A stretch of 64,000 nucleotides of DNA from Steroidobacter agaridevorans. Lineage in GTDB: Bacteria; Pseudomonadota; Gammaproteobacteria; Steroidobacterales; Steroidobacteraceae. The notes under the pieces were generated by a model. That model did no database searches. It was not told the DNA's origin and saw nothing but the letters and a program-made list of their open reading frames with translations. How positions within the stretch are numbered: position 1 is the first letter of the stretch; the number at the start of each line of letters is the position of its first letter. The stretch is taken from NCBI RefSeq assembly GCF_009932555.1, contig NZ_BLJO01000005.1:463556-527555 (forward strand), written 5' to 3'. This document shows, piece after piece, positions 6,759 to 14,884 of this stretch. The translations under genes were made by a program, and so were the position numbers.

Positions 6759-7616
6759 TCAACGCACGCTCAGCCATTGCGGCACGAGCGGCCAGAGGGT
6801 TTGTTCGAACTGTGGACGGAAGAAGCCGAAGTGGCCGATGTGGCGGGCGCCGATGTCGCGAGGGGTGATGCGGCGATATTCGACGGGCGCATTCGCATAC
6901 AAGCCGTGCAGTGACTTGATCCCCTTCGCCGACATCATCTCGTCGTCGGTAAACGAAAGAGAAAGCATCGGCGTGCGCACGGACGCATAGTCGGCGCGAA
7001 CGTCATCGCCTTCGGCGCCCACGACGTATTCGCGATTGAGGCACCAGCGGCGCCACTGCTGCATCACTCCAAACGGCAGGTTGCCGACTTTGCGCAGACG
7101 TTTGCCGGGGAAATAACCAGCGGTGCGCAGCGCGAGCGGCACAAGGATGAACCACAGCCACCACACCGTGGACTTGGTGCGCCAGGTGTTCTCGAGCCAA
7201 TAACCCGTGCCGGCGGCGACGGTGATGACGCGATCGATGCGATCCCGGTTGGGAACGAGGCCGATCAATTGGCCGGCGAGGCTGTGGCCGATCCAGTGCA
7301 GCGGCACGTCGGGCATCTCGGACTTCACCCTGTCGATGATGGTGGCGCAGTCCTGTCGCGCCCAATCGAAGATGTTCACCGGGTAACCGCGCAACGAACG
7401 CGGCGCGGAGAAACCGATGCCGCGATAGTCGAACGTCGTCACGTGATAACCCTGCTGCGCGAGCCATTGCGCGAACTGGGTGTAGTACTTCTGAGCCACG
7501 CCCATCGCGGACGGAATGATCACCGCCGCCTTGGGCGAATCCGTCAGGCAAAACGTTCGAAACACCAGCGACGTGCCGTCGGGCAGAGTGATGTTATCTT
7601 GAGCGGGATCGAGCAT
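6759..7616 (-). CDS. alpha/beta hydrolase family protein
   Basis: The 285-residue protein starts at the ATG at 7616 behind GGAGAG; an upstream TTG at 7628 is less likely. The fold markers are VIIPSAMGVAQKYY near residue 35, the region YHVTTFDYRGIGFS, and the nucleophile elbow GHSLAGQL. An acid and His are expected in the C-terminal third (FTDDEMM and ARHIGHFGFF). It has no signal peptide. It resembles cytoplasmic hydrolases of the UCP037442 / YheT-like group; the substrate is unknown. Its start lies only 16 bases from the divergent nitroreductase start, so promoters for each must sit within the other coding region or in the tiny gap. Confidence 0.85.
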   Translation of the reverse strand: MLDPAQDNITLPDGTSLVFRTFCLTDSPKAAVIIPSAMGVAQKYYTQFAQWLAQQGYHVTTFDYRGIGFSAPRSLRGYPVNIFDWARQDCATIIDRVKSEMPDVPLHWIGHSLAGQLIGLVPNRDRIDRVITVAAGTGYWLENTWRTKSTVWWLWFILVPLALRTAGYFPGKRLRKVGNLPFGVMQQWRRWCLNREYVVGAEGDDVRADYASVRTPMLSLSFTDDEMMSAKGIKSLHGLYANAPVEYRRITPRDIGARHIGHFGFFRPQFEQTLWPLVPQWLSVR

Positions 7617-7632
7617 CCGTCTCTCCAACTAT

Positions 7633-8310
7633 ATGAATGTCACCAACGCCGTTGCCAGCCGGATCAGCTGTCGCGCCTTTCTCGACAAGCCGGTCGAGAA
7701 GCAGATCCTGGTCGAGATTTTGGAAACCGCCAAGCGCGCGCCGTCGGGTGGCAATCTACAACCTTGGTTAGTGCACGTGCTCGCCGGGCAACCGCTCGCC
7801 GAGTTCCTCGCGGCGATCCGCAGCAAGCGGTCGATGCTGCCGGTCGGCGAAGGCACCGAGTACAACATCTATCCACCCGAGCTGCACGATCCGTATCGTG
7901 CCCGTCGCTTCAAGTGCGGTGAAGACCTGTACGCGACAATCGGCATTCCTCGCGACAACAAGCTGGCGCGGATCCGGCAGTTCACACGCAACTACGAATT
8001 CTTCGGCGCGCCGGTGGGGCTGTTCTTTTGCATCGACCGCCGCATGGGCCAGGATCAGTGGGCCGATCTGGGCATGTTCATGCAGACCGTCATGCTGCTC
8101 GCTCGCGAGCGCGGCCTGCACACCTGCGCGCAGGAAGCCTGGGCGATCTGGCACAAGACGATCGCGGAGTTCCTGCGACTGCCGCCGGACGTGATGCTCT
8201 TCAGCGGCATGGCGCTGGGTTATATGGACGAGAGCGCGCCGATCAATTCGCTGCGCACCGAGCGCGCGGCGCTCGATGACTTCGCGACGTTGCAGGGCTT
8301 TGAGACTTAG
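7633..8310 (+). CDS. nitroreductase family protein
   Basis: This 225-residue FMN-dependent oxidoreductase of the nitroreductase fold opens with AVASRISCRAFLDKPVEKQI and KRAPSGGNLQPW, the FMN-phosphate-binding motifs. A second FMN contact region lies around GMALGYMDESAPINSLRTER near the C-terminus. Family members reduce nitroaromatics, quinones or enoyl groups using NAD(P)H in the cytoplasm; the natural substrate is not evident. There is no clear ribosome site before the ATG (the preceding bases are TCCAACTAT), so translation may be leaderless. It is divergent from the alpha/beta hydrolase, and its stop overlaps the convergent small exported-protein gene by four bases. Confidence 0.9.
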   Translation: MNVTNAVASRISCRAFLDKPVEKQILVEILETAKRAPSGGNLQPWLVHVLAGQPLAEFLAAIRSKRSMLPVGEGTEYNIYPPELHDPYRARRFKCGEDLYATIGIPRDNKLARIRQFTRNYEFFGAPVGLFFCIDRRMGQDQWADLGMFMQTVMLLARERGLHTCAQEAWAIWHKTIAEFLRLPPDVMLFSGMALGYMDESAPINSLRTERAALDDFATLQGFET

Positions 8311-8627
8311 AAGTCGGAGAACTTCGCATCCAGAATCTCGGCCTCGGCAGCACAGCCGATCTCGCGCACGGAGTTCGGGCCGGGGAAAAACTGCTCGCTG
8401 AGATCCTTGCCGCCGGCCGCACGCCAGCGCACGGTGGTGGCGATGGTCTTGAAGGTGTGTGAATTCACCAGCCATAGCCGCGTGTTCTGCGCGTCGCAGC
8501 TGCCTTCGAGCTTGAGCGTGACGAAGCTGCTCGCAGGAGCATCCTCGGCCGCTTGAACCGCTACTGTTGCTATCGTCGCCACGACGCCAAAGGCGAAGAT
8601 GGCCGCGATCTGTGTCGCTTTGCCCAT
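8307..8627 (-). CDS. small exported protein of unknown function (106 aa)
   Basis: The start ATG at 8627 is fixed by the ribosome site GGGAGGAC. Residues 1-26 (MGKATQIAAIFAFGVVATIA then AVQAAE) form a Sec signal peptide with an AxA cleavage site, so the product is periplasmic or secreted. The mature domain of about 80 residues is beta-rich with two cysteines (EGSCDAQ and EIGCAAEA) that could form a disulfide, and ends EILDAKFSDF. I do not recognise a family. The stop codon overlaps that of the convergent nitroreductase gene by four bases, so the genes have no room for a terminator between them. Confidence 0.7.
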   Translation of the reverse strand: MGKATQIAAIFAFGVVATIATVAVQAAEDAPASSFVTLKLEGSCDAQNTRLWLVNSHTFKTIATTVRWRAAGGKDLSEQFFPGPNSVREIGCAAEAEILDAKFSDF

Positions 8628-9067
8628 GTCTTGTCCTCCCGGTGCATGTGGCTGACCGCTCCGTGCGGGCCCGCCCCCTTGCTCCTTCATGTTGAACCTT
8701 CGAGCTCCGCGCGCGCCCGAGACTTCTAGCGATCTCGTGGTCTGCGCAACGGAACCAGCGAAATATAGACGCTCTTGCGGCGCTGCGCATGTTCACTATT
8801 GACCGGAAGCCGCCATTTCGTCCTGAAATCGCCCGGTGGGTGCAAGCAAAGCAGCCCGTAGTGTGAGATGAATCACGTTCGTGACCCGGCCCCTGCGCCG
8901 TCGCTTGCGCGGCAGGCGGGTGGCCAAGGGCCTGTCAGGGAAGGTATTCTTTCTGGCCGCCTCGTCATCGAACGGTAACGAAGCACCCCGGATCGAGCGG
9001 GAACTTCGCGGTCCACGATACGTTGGCCCCTTTACCCCACTGTTTTTAGCGCTAGCTGGAGCCCGCC
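8628..9067. other. 440-base gap before sodB
   Basis: No convincing gene: the open frame on the plus strand across it lacks a ribosome site and family features. It should contain the promoters for the exported-protein gene (leftward) and sodB (rightward). The only motif I can name is the CRP-like dyad at 8862-8877. I see no clear Fur box next to sodB. Confidence 0.5.
8862..8877. promoter_or_regulatory. CRP/Clp-type dyad
   Basis: TGTGA (8862-8866), six bases, TCACG (8873-8877) is one base short of the perfect TGTGA-N6-TCACA site of CRP and Xanthomonas Clp. It lies about 190 bases before sodB and 235 bases before the divergent exported-protein gene. Confidence 0.4.
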
Positions 9068-9679
9068 ATGGCGTTCGAATTGATGTCCCTGCCGTTTCCC
9101 AAAGACTCTCTTGGCCCGACGATTTCGGCGCGTACGCTGGATCATCACCATGGCAAGCACCATGCGACCTATGTGACCAAGCTGAATGAATTCATCGCGG
9201 GCACGCCGCTGGAGAAACAGGATCTCGAGTCCATCATCAAGGCGACCGCCAACAAGACCGGCACCGAGCGCAAGATCTTCAACAACGCCGCGCAGGTCTG
9301 GAATCACGACTTCTTCTGGAACTCGCTCGCGCCGAACGGCGGCAGCGCGCCGCCGGAGCCGATCAAGAAGCGCCTCGAAGCCTCGTTCGGCTCGTTCGAG
9401 AATTTCCGCGACAAGTTCGTCGAAGCGGCCGTCGGCCAGTTCGGCAGCGGCTGGGCCTGGCTGGTCGCGAAGGACGGCAAGCTCGAGATCACCACGACGC
9501 ACGATGCCGACAATCCGTTGATCACCAGCGGCTACGCGCTGTGGACCTGCGACGTTTGGGAGCACGCCTACTATCTCGATCACCAGCAGAACCGCGCCGG
9601 CTTCGTGAAGGCCGTGGTCGAGCAGATCGCCAACTGGCAGTTCGTCGGCAAGCGCCTCGCAGAAGCCGAGCGCAAGTAA
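9068..9679 (+). CDS. sodB: iron superoxide dismutase
   Basis: The 203-residue cytoplasmic enzyme converts superoxide to oxygen and hydrogen peroxide. Expected metal ligands are His27 (in LDHHHGKHH), His80 (in QVWNHDFFW), Asp162 and His166 (in CDVWEHAYYLD). The Gln at about 77 in NNAAQVWNH and the absence of the manganese-type C-terminal Gln signature point to the iron form. Length and the N-terminus MAFELMSLPF match SodB closely. It is a single gene closed by a strong terminator at 9714-9740. No small RNA or Fur site is obvious in its leader. Confidence 0.97.
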   Translation: MAFELMSLPFPKDSLGPTISARTLDHHHGKHHATYVTKLNEFIAGTPLEKQDLESIIKATANKTGTERKIFNNAAQVWNHDFFWNSLAPNGGSAPPEPIKKRLEASFGSFENFRDKFVEAAVGQFGSGWAWLVAKDGKLEITTTHDADNPLITSGYALWTCDVWEHAYYLDHQQNRAGFVKAVVEQIANWQFVGKRLAEAERK

Positions 9680-9713
9680 CCCGCGAACCGATCAACTATT
9701 GATTGCTCATCAG

Positions 9714-9740
9714 GGGCGGATTGCAAAATCCGCCCTTTTT
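9714..9740 (+). terminator. rho-independent terminator after sodB
   Basis: GGGCGGATT (9714-9722) and AATCCGCCC (9727-9735) form a perfect nine-base stem with a GCAA tetraloop, followed by five Ts (9736-9740), 35 bases after the sodB stop. Confidence 0.92.
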
Positions 9741-9862
9741 CATAGGCATTTTCCGCGCCCCCTCACGACCGGCTTCAGTATAAATGCCGGTTTCTCTGGG
9801 CCTTGATCGCTCGCAACATGCTGCCCTTGCGTGTCCCTCGGATCCTGGACGCGACGAGCAAC

Positions 9863-10072
9863 ATGCAGCACCAGCACGACTCTCATACCGAAGCCGCTCT
9901 GTATTGGGCCGCCGTCAGCCTCATCGTTTGCGAGGGGCTGTCCATCGAAAAAGCCGCGGACCGGCTCGGTGTCGATGGCGAAGAGCTCACCGACATCCTG
10001 CACCGGCGCCAGAGCCTGCGCCCCACCGCGTTTGGCGACTCCCCGCTGCCCTCGCCCGCGAAGCCACACTGA
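9863..10072 (+). CDS. small HTH-like protein (about 69 aa)
   Basis: The conserved-looking core EAALYWAAVSLIVCEGLS then IEKAADRLGVDGEELTDILH reads as a short helix followed by a helix-turn-helix-like segment. I take the ATG at 9863; an ATG at 9818 and a TTG at 9803 are in frame and would add 15 or 20 residues, and none has a strong ribosome site. There is no export signal. The gene is unrelated in function to its neighbours as far as I can see, lying between the sodB terminator and the Fur-controlled operon. It could be a small DNA-binding or adaptor protein; that is a guess from the helix pattern. Confidence 0.55.
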   Translation: MQHQHDSHTEAALYWAAVSLIVCEGLSIEKAADRLGVDGEELTDILHRRQSLRPTAFGDSPLPSPAKPH

Positions 10073-10084
10073 TCGACCTCTGAC

Positions 10085-10124
10085 TCATTCTTAATTGCGA
10101 GTCATTCTCGATTGCGAATAAAAT
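10085..10124 (+). promoter_or_regulatory. Fur-type operator and promoter of the imelysin operon
   Basis: AATTGCGAGTCATTCTCGATT at 10093 onward resembles proteobacterial Fur boxes (GCGAnTCATTCTCnnTTGC). It is embedded in two 16-base direct repeats, TCATTCTTAATTGCGA (10085-10100) and TCATTCTCGATTGCGA (10102-10117), 17 bases apart. A -35 TTGCGA (10095-10100) and -10 TAAAAT (10119-10124) flank it with an 18-base spacer, so Fur-iron binding would block transcription. Confidence 0.6.
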
Positions 10125-10177
10125 CGGGCACCTCCCGCCCGTGGCGGGCCGCATCTACTTCCTACAAAGCGCCCAAC

Positions 10178-11389
10178 ATGCTCGCATCCGCCCTGAAGTC
10201 CGCCGCCGCGGCCGCCATCTGCTTGTCCCTGGCCGTCGGCTGCACCCGCACCGAACCCAAGGACTCGCGCCAGCCCGTGCTGGAGAACTACGCGCAGATC
10301 GTCCTGGCGACGTACGAGGACACGATCAGCGCGGCCCGCGAGCTGGACCAAGCCATTGACGCGCTGCTCGCCAATCCGAGCGAGGAGACCTTGAATGCGG
10401 CCCGTGAGCGCTGGCGTGCCGCGCGCATCCCGTACGCCTATACCGAGGCCTTCCGCTTCTACGGCGGCCCTATCGACGGCGAGAATGGGCCTGAGGGTCA
10501 ACTCAACGGCTGGCCGCTCGACGAGAACCACATCGACGCCGTGGTCGTGGACAAGTACAACGCCGCGCCGGGCCTCAACATCATCGGCGACGTCGAGCGC
10601 TTCCCGAACATCACGCCCGAGCTGATCGCCGAGCAGAACGAGCTGGGCGGCGAGAAGAACATCGCCAGCGGCTATCACGCGGTCGAGTTCCTGCTGTGGG
10701 GCCAGGACTGGAACACGCCGCCCGAGTCGGCCGGTCAGCGCCCCTTCACCGATTTCGTTGTCAAAGGCGATCCCGCGACCGATGTGAACGCGCGCCGTGG
10801 CAAATATTTGAAGGCCGCCTCGACGTTGATCGTCAGCGATCTGGAGTCGGTGGCCGCGCAGTGGCGTGAATCGAAGGAACCGAACTATCGCACTTCGTTC
10901 GTCACCGGCGACGTGTACACCGGCTTGAAGCGCATGTTCACGGGCATCGCGGCGCTGTCCGAAGTGGAAATGGCCGGCGAGCGCATGAATGTGCCGTTGC
11001 TCTCCTCCGATCAGGAAGAAGAACAATCCTGCTTCAGCGATCTGACCGCCGACGAGCTGCGCGCCAACGCGGTCGGCATCGAGAATGTTTATTTCGGCCG
11101 CTACCAGCGGCTCGATGGCTCGACTCTCAGTGGCCCGAGTCTGGCCGATCTGGTGAAAGAGAAGGACGCACGCGCCGCCGAAGAAATCGAAGCGCGCCTC
11201 GCTCGCACTCGTGAAACGGTGGGCGCCGTGAAGAGTCCGTACGACCGTGAGATTCTGGCGGACAACGCCGAAGGTCGCGCTCGCATGCAAGCCGGCATCG
11301 ATGCGTTGCGCGCGCAGACGTTGTCGTTCTCGCGCGGCGCTCGCTCGATTGAAATCTTCCTGTCCGATCTGGAAGGGCTGGGAGATTAG
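10178..11389 (+). CDS. imelysin-family lipoprotein (M75 / IrpA-like)
   Basis: The ATG at 10178 starts a lipoprotein signal peptide with lipobox LAVGC; upstream in-frame codons are not needed. The roughly 380-residue mature protein is helical and carries the family motif GYHAVEFLLWGQD (GxHxxE), the imelysin or peptidase-M75 signature shared with EfeO and algal IrpA. Known relatives are iron-regulated envelope proteins involved in iron or haem acquisition; proteolytic activity is disputed. It is the first gene of a Fur-box operon, followed after nine bases by the di-heme oxidoreductase gene. Related iron-regulated gene sets occur in pseudomonads. The mature protein is probably anchored on the periplasmic side. 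Confidence 0.9.
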   Translation: MLASALKSAAAAAICLSLAVGCTRTEPKDSRQPVLENYAQIVLATYEDTISAARELDQAIDALLANPSEETLNAARERWRAARIPYAYTEAFRFYGGPIDGENGPEGQLNGWPLDENHIDAVVVDKYNAAPGLNIIGDVERFPNITPELIAEQNELGGEKNIASGYHAVEFLLWGQDWNTPPESAGQRPFTDFVVKGDPATDVNARRGKYLKAASTLIVSDLESVAAQWRESKEPNYRTSFVTGDVYTGLKRMFTGIAALSEVEMAGERMNVPLLSSDQEEEQSCFSDLTADELRANAVGIENVYFGRYQRLDGSTLSGPSLADLVKEKDARAAEEIEARLARTRETVGAVKSPYDREILADNAEGRARMQAGIDALRAQTLSFSRGARSIEIFLSDLEGLGD

Positions 11390-11398
11390 TAGCTCGCG

Positions 11399-12820
11399 AT
11401 GATCCGCATTCAAAAAGAGCCAGCCCACGTCGCCAAGCTCATCGGCCTCGCGGCGCTGTGGGGCGCAATGTCATTCCTCGGCGCATGCTCCAAAGGCAGG
11501 TCGACCGAGCAGCTGTTACAACCGAACTCCGGCGGCGCCATGACGGTAAGCGAGTCGTCGCGCCACGCCTTCTCGCGGCCCGCGACCAACCTGACGGTCG
11601 CGCAGCGTGGCGAGTTCTTCATCGGCAACGCATTCTTCAACAGCCCGTGGGTGGTCGCCCCCGCGAGCGCCGGAGCGCGTGACGGGCTCGGCCCGCTGTT
11701 CAATGCGCGCAGCTGCGACCAGTGCCACAACAACGATGGCCGCGGTCAGCCACCGTTGAAAGAAGGCGAGCCGCCCGTGTCGCTCGTCATTCAATTTGCG
11801 ACGCCGACGCCCGGCGCCAACAACGAGCCGCAGGCCGATCCCAACTACGGCGTCAACTTCAATCCGTTCGGCATCGGCGGCGTGGCCGCGGAAGGCAAGC
11901 TGCGCATTCGACATCGCGAAGTTGCAGGCACCTTCGGCGACGGCACGTCATACACGCTGCTCGCTCCCGAATATGCCTTCGAAGAACTGGCGTATGGCGA
12001 GCTCGCAGCCGACACGAAGTTGTCGCCGCGCGTTGCGCCTGCTGTGTTCGGTTCGGGCTTGCTCGAAGCGATTCCCGAAACTCAGATCATGGAGCGCAGC
12101 GATCCGGACGACGCCGATAACGACGGCATCTCGGGCCGGCCGAATCACGTGTGGGATCCGCTGGCAGGTCGCGCAGTGCTCGGACGTTTCGGTTGGAAAC
12201 TGAATCAGCCCGACATCGCACATCAAACTGCGGCTGCGTTCTCCAGCGAGATCGGCATGACCTCCTCGTTCCGTCCCGCTGAAATCTGCATGCCTGCTCA
12301 AACGGCTTGTGGAGCCGCGCCGAGCGGCGGCGAGCCTGAGATCAGCGATGAGATCTTCGAGCACATGGTCCGGTATCAGCGCATGCTCGCGGTGCCGGTG
12401 CGTCGGAATCTGGAGTCGCCCGAAGTCAAGCGGGGCGCGAGGTTGTTTCTCGAGTCCGGCTGCGAGTCCTGCCATCGCGCGACCTTCAGGACTGGCAACG
12501 TAAAAGACCAGCCGTGGCTCAGCGATCAGACCATCCATCCGTTCACGGACATGCTGTTGCATGACATGGGCGAAGGCCTCGCCGACGGGCGCGCCGATTT
12601 CGCGGCCAGCGGCAGCGAATGGCGCACGTCGCCGCTGTGGGGCCTGGGGCTGCAAAAGATGGTCAACGGTCACACGCGTCTGCTCCATGACGGCCGCGCG
12701 CGCGATGTGACTGAAGCGATTCTGTGGCACGGCGGTGAAGGCGAGCGCGCCAAGGAAGCATTTCGCAATCTGTCGACGCAGGATCGCGAGGCTTTGTTGA
12801 GGTTCATCGACTCTCTATGA
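11399..12820 (+). CDS. di-heme oxidoreductase, putative peroxidase (DUF1111)
   Basis: The 473-residue protein has a hydrophobic leader ending in a probable lipobox (SFLGAC). It carries two c-type haem sites, CDQCH at residue 106 and CESCH at residue 355, and the family blocks FNARSCDQCHNNDGRG and TSPLWGLGLQ then GHTRLLHDGRARD. DUF1111 proteins are annotated as thiol oxidoreductases or di-heme peroxidases; the in vivo electron partner is unknown. It lies nine bases after the imelysin gene and shares ATGA with the DUF1513 gene, so all three are cotranscribed under the Fur box. A role in oxidising iron or haem before uptake is the likely meaning of this partnership (inference). Confidence 0.9.
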   Translation: MIRIQKEPAHVAKLIGLAALWGAMSFLGACSKGRSTEQLLQPNSGGAMTVSESSRHAFSRPATNLTVAQRGEFFIGNAFFNSPWVVAPASAGARDGLGPLFNARSCDQCHNNDGRGQPPLKEGEPPVSLVIQFATPTPGANNEPQADPNYGVNFNPFGIGGVAAEGKLRIRHREVAGTFGDGTSYTLLAPEYAFEELAYGELAADTKLSPRVAPAVFGSGLLEAIPETQIMERSDPDDADNDGISGRPNHVWDPLAGRAVLGRFGWKLNQPDIAHQTAAAFSSEIGMTSSFRPAEICMPAQTACGAAPSGGEPEISDEIFEHMVRYQRMLAVPVRRNLESPEVKRGARLFLESGCESCHRATFRTGNVKDQPWLSDQTIHPFTDMLLHDMGEGLADGRADFAASGSEWRTSPLWGLGLQKMVNGHTRLLHDGRARDVTEAILWHGGEGERAKEAFRNLSTQDREALLRFIDSL

Positions 12821-13971
12821 ACGCATCCAACCCTAAAGCGCTCAAGTGGTCGCGTCGCCAGGTCTTGGTCGCCTCGGCGTCATTGAGCGCGGTCGCGGCA
12901 GGCAGTTTGTTGTTCTCATCCGAAAGCAAGGCACGTACCGGCACCCTGCTCTCCGCGTATGAAGATGCGCGTGGCGATCAATACGTCGGTGGCGTGTCAC
13001 TGAAGGATCAGGAAGTCTTCGGAACTCGCGTGCCGATGCGGGCGCATGGTTGCGCCGTTCATCCCACCGATCCCAATCGCGTTTTGTTCTTTGCGCGACG
13101 ACCCGGCACGCAGGCGTTCGAGTTGGATCGCGTGACGATGCAGGCTCGAACCGTATTCACGACTGAGCCGGGTCGACATCTCGCCGGCCACGGCACGTAT
13201 TCCGCCGATGGCTCGTTGATTCTCACACCCGAACACGACTTCGAGCGCGCCAGAGGCGTTGTGGTCGTGCGCGATGCGCGCACCTTCTCAGTTGTCGGTG
13301 AGATCGATACGAGCGGCATCGATCCTCACGAAGTGGCGTGGCTGCCAGGCCATCGTTCGTTGCTGGTCGCGAACGGCGGCATCATGACGCATCCGCGCAG
13401 CTTCCGACGCAAGCTGAATATTCCGACGATGGATCCGTCGCTCTGCGTGATCGATGCGGCCACCGGCCAACGCAAGGAGCAGTGGCGGCTGCCGGATCAT
13501 CTGTTGAGCATTCGTCACGTATCGATGACCAGCACCGGCATCACTGCCGTCGGCTTGCAGTACGAAGGCGAGGACAAGAACAAAGCGCCCGGCATCGTCG
13601 CTTTGTATCGACCCGCGCACGCGAACCAACCGGCGCAATTCCGTTTGCTCAGCGCACCGGCGGCGGAGATTCCAATGTTCCAAGGCTACGTCGCCAGTGT
13701 CGCGATCAGCGAAACGCACGATCTGATCGCCGCAGCCTGTCCGTACGGCAACGGCGTCGCTTGCTGGTCGATCGGCGACGAACGTTATCTCGGCTTCATC
13801 GCAGCTTCGGAAACATATGGTTTGTCGCGAGTTGCCGACGGGTCGATCCTCGCTTCGCAACGCGACGGCACGGCTTACGGCCTCGACGAAACTCGACTGC
13901 GTTCACAATTTCTGAAAATCGCGAGCTCACAACCGATCCGCTGGGACGATCACTGGGTCGCGACCGCGTAA
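12817..13971 (+). CDS. DUF1513 Tat-exported beta-propeller protein
   Basis: The start overlaps the preceding stop as ATGA. The N-terminus has a twin-arginine motif (SRRQVLVASASL) before a hydrophobic core, so it is exported folded, possibly with a bound cofactor. The remaining 350 residues match DUF1513: repeats of strand-rich blocks such as YVGGVSLKDQEVF, AHGCAVHPTDPNRVLFFARRPG and GHGTYSADGSLILTPEHDF, and DPHEVAWLPG, read as a WD-like seven-bladed propeller. DUF1513 is found next to imelysins and DUF1111 proteins in iron-regulated operons, as here. Biochemical function is unknown; binding iron or haem is a reasonable idea. Confidence 0.88.
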   Translation: MNASNPKALKWSRRQVLVASASLSAVAAGSLLFSSESKARTGTLLSAYEDARGDQYVGGVSLKDQEVFGTRVPMRAHGCAVHPTDPNRVLFFARRPGTQAFELDRVTMQARTVFTTEPGRHLAGHGTYSADGSLILTPEHDFERARGVVVVRDARTFSVVGEIDTSGIDPHEVAWLPGHRSLLVANGGIMTHPRSFRRKLNIPTMDPSLCVIDAATGQRKEQWRLPDHLLSIRHVSMTSTGITAVGLQYEGEDKNKAPGIVALYRPAHANQPAQFRLLSAPAAEIPMFQGYVASVAISETHDLIAAACPYGNGVACWSIGDERYLGFIAASETYGLSRVADGSILASQRDGTAYGLDETRLRSQFLKIASSQPIRWDDHWVATA

Positions 13972-14013
13972 GCACCCGGGCATAATCCGGATACAAATGC
14001 CGGAGTGCCCGAA

Positions 14014-14877
14014 GTGATTTCTGAACGCCACGTCGCCCGTCAGTCACTGTTCGCTTGTCTCGCGCTGAGCCTGTTCAGCGGGGCGCACGCCGCCGACCCG
14101 AAGCCCACCAACGACAAACTGCCGGACTGGGCGCCGCAGCCCAAGCCGCACGTCGTCGAGGATCGCTTCCGCGTCGAAGTCATGACGCTGAGCGCCAACC
14201 TCGACACCGATATTCGCGTCGATCCGACACTGGCCACGCCGGGCACGTTGGTCGACGCCGAAGAGGATCTGGGACTGGACGACAACAAACTGTTGCCGCT
14301 GGCGGAGATCACATTGCTGCCGGGCGACCGTCACCTGATCCGTCTGAGCGGCTTCAGCCTGCGACGCTCGGCGCGCCAGGCGATCGATGAAAGCATCGTG
14401 TTCGACGATCAGATCTATCTGCCCGGCGAGGTCGTCGACAGCACGCTCAATCTCACATCGGTCGGTCTCACGTACGGCTACAGCATCGTGAAGCTGCGCA
14501 ACTTCGATCTGGCGCTGACGTTCGGCATACAGATCGTCGAAGTGGACGCGAACGCGGTGGTGCGCCGGCGCGTGGTCCGTGAGTCCGAGACAGCCGTGAC
14601 GCCGCTGCCGCTCGCGGGCATCGAAGGGCGATACGATTTCAACGATCGCTGGTCGTTCGAAGCCCGAGTGCAATATCTTTCGGTGGAGTTCGACGAGATC
14701 GACGGCTCGGTGCTGGACGCGCGCGCCGCGCTCACCTGGCGCATGAATCCGTATCTGGTGTTCGGGCTCGGCTATCGAACCTTCGATGTGGAGGTCGATT
14801 CCCGCGACGTCGACGATCCGGGCCTCTTCGACCTGAAGATGGCCGGCCCGCTGTTGTTCATGCGGGCCAGCCTCTAG
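14014..14877 (+). CDS. outer-membrane beta-barrel protein of unknown function
   Basis: I choose the GTG at 14014, eight bases after GGAG; a GTG at 14005 is in frame. Residues 1-25 form a signal peptide ending SGAHAADP. The mature protein alternates hydrophobic and polar residues through strands such as RFRVEVMTLSANLDTDIRVD, HLIRLSGFSLRRSARQ, LTYGYSIVKLRNFDLALTFG and YLVFGLGYRTFDVEVDS, as in small OMPs of eight to ten strands. The last residues ...LLFMRASL do not end in an aromatic residue, which is unusual for BAM substrates. No known porin family is evident. It stands alone between the iron operon and the convergent AraC regulator. Confidence 0.75.
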   Translation: MISERHVARQSLFACLALSLFSGAHAADPKPTNDKLPDWAPQPKPHVVEDRFRVEVMTLSANLDTDIRVDPTLATPGTLVDAEEDLGLDDNKLLPLAEITLLPGDRHLIRLSGFSLRRSARQAIDESIVFDDQIYLPGEVVDSTLNLTSVGLTYGYSIVKLRNFDLALTFGIQIVEVDANAVVRRRVVRESETAVTPLPLAGIEGRYDFNDRWSFEARVQYLSVEFDEIDGSVLDARAALTWRMNPYLVFGLGYRTFDVEVDSRDVDDPGLFDLKMAGPLLFMRASL

Positions 14878-14884
14878 CCTTCGA

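Noticed and set aside
6491-6868. Plus-strand frames across the candidate sRNA (125 and 60 codons)
   Set aside because: They begin upstream of the sigma-54 promoter or run through the terminator and into the opposite gene, lack ribosome sites and resemble no protein.
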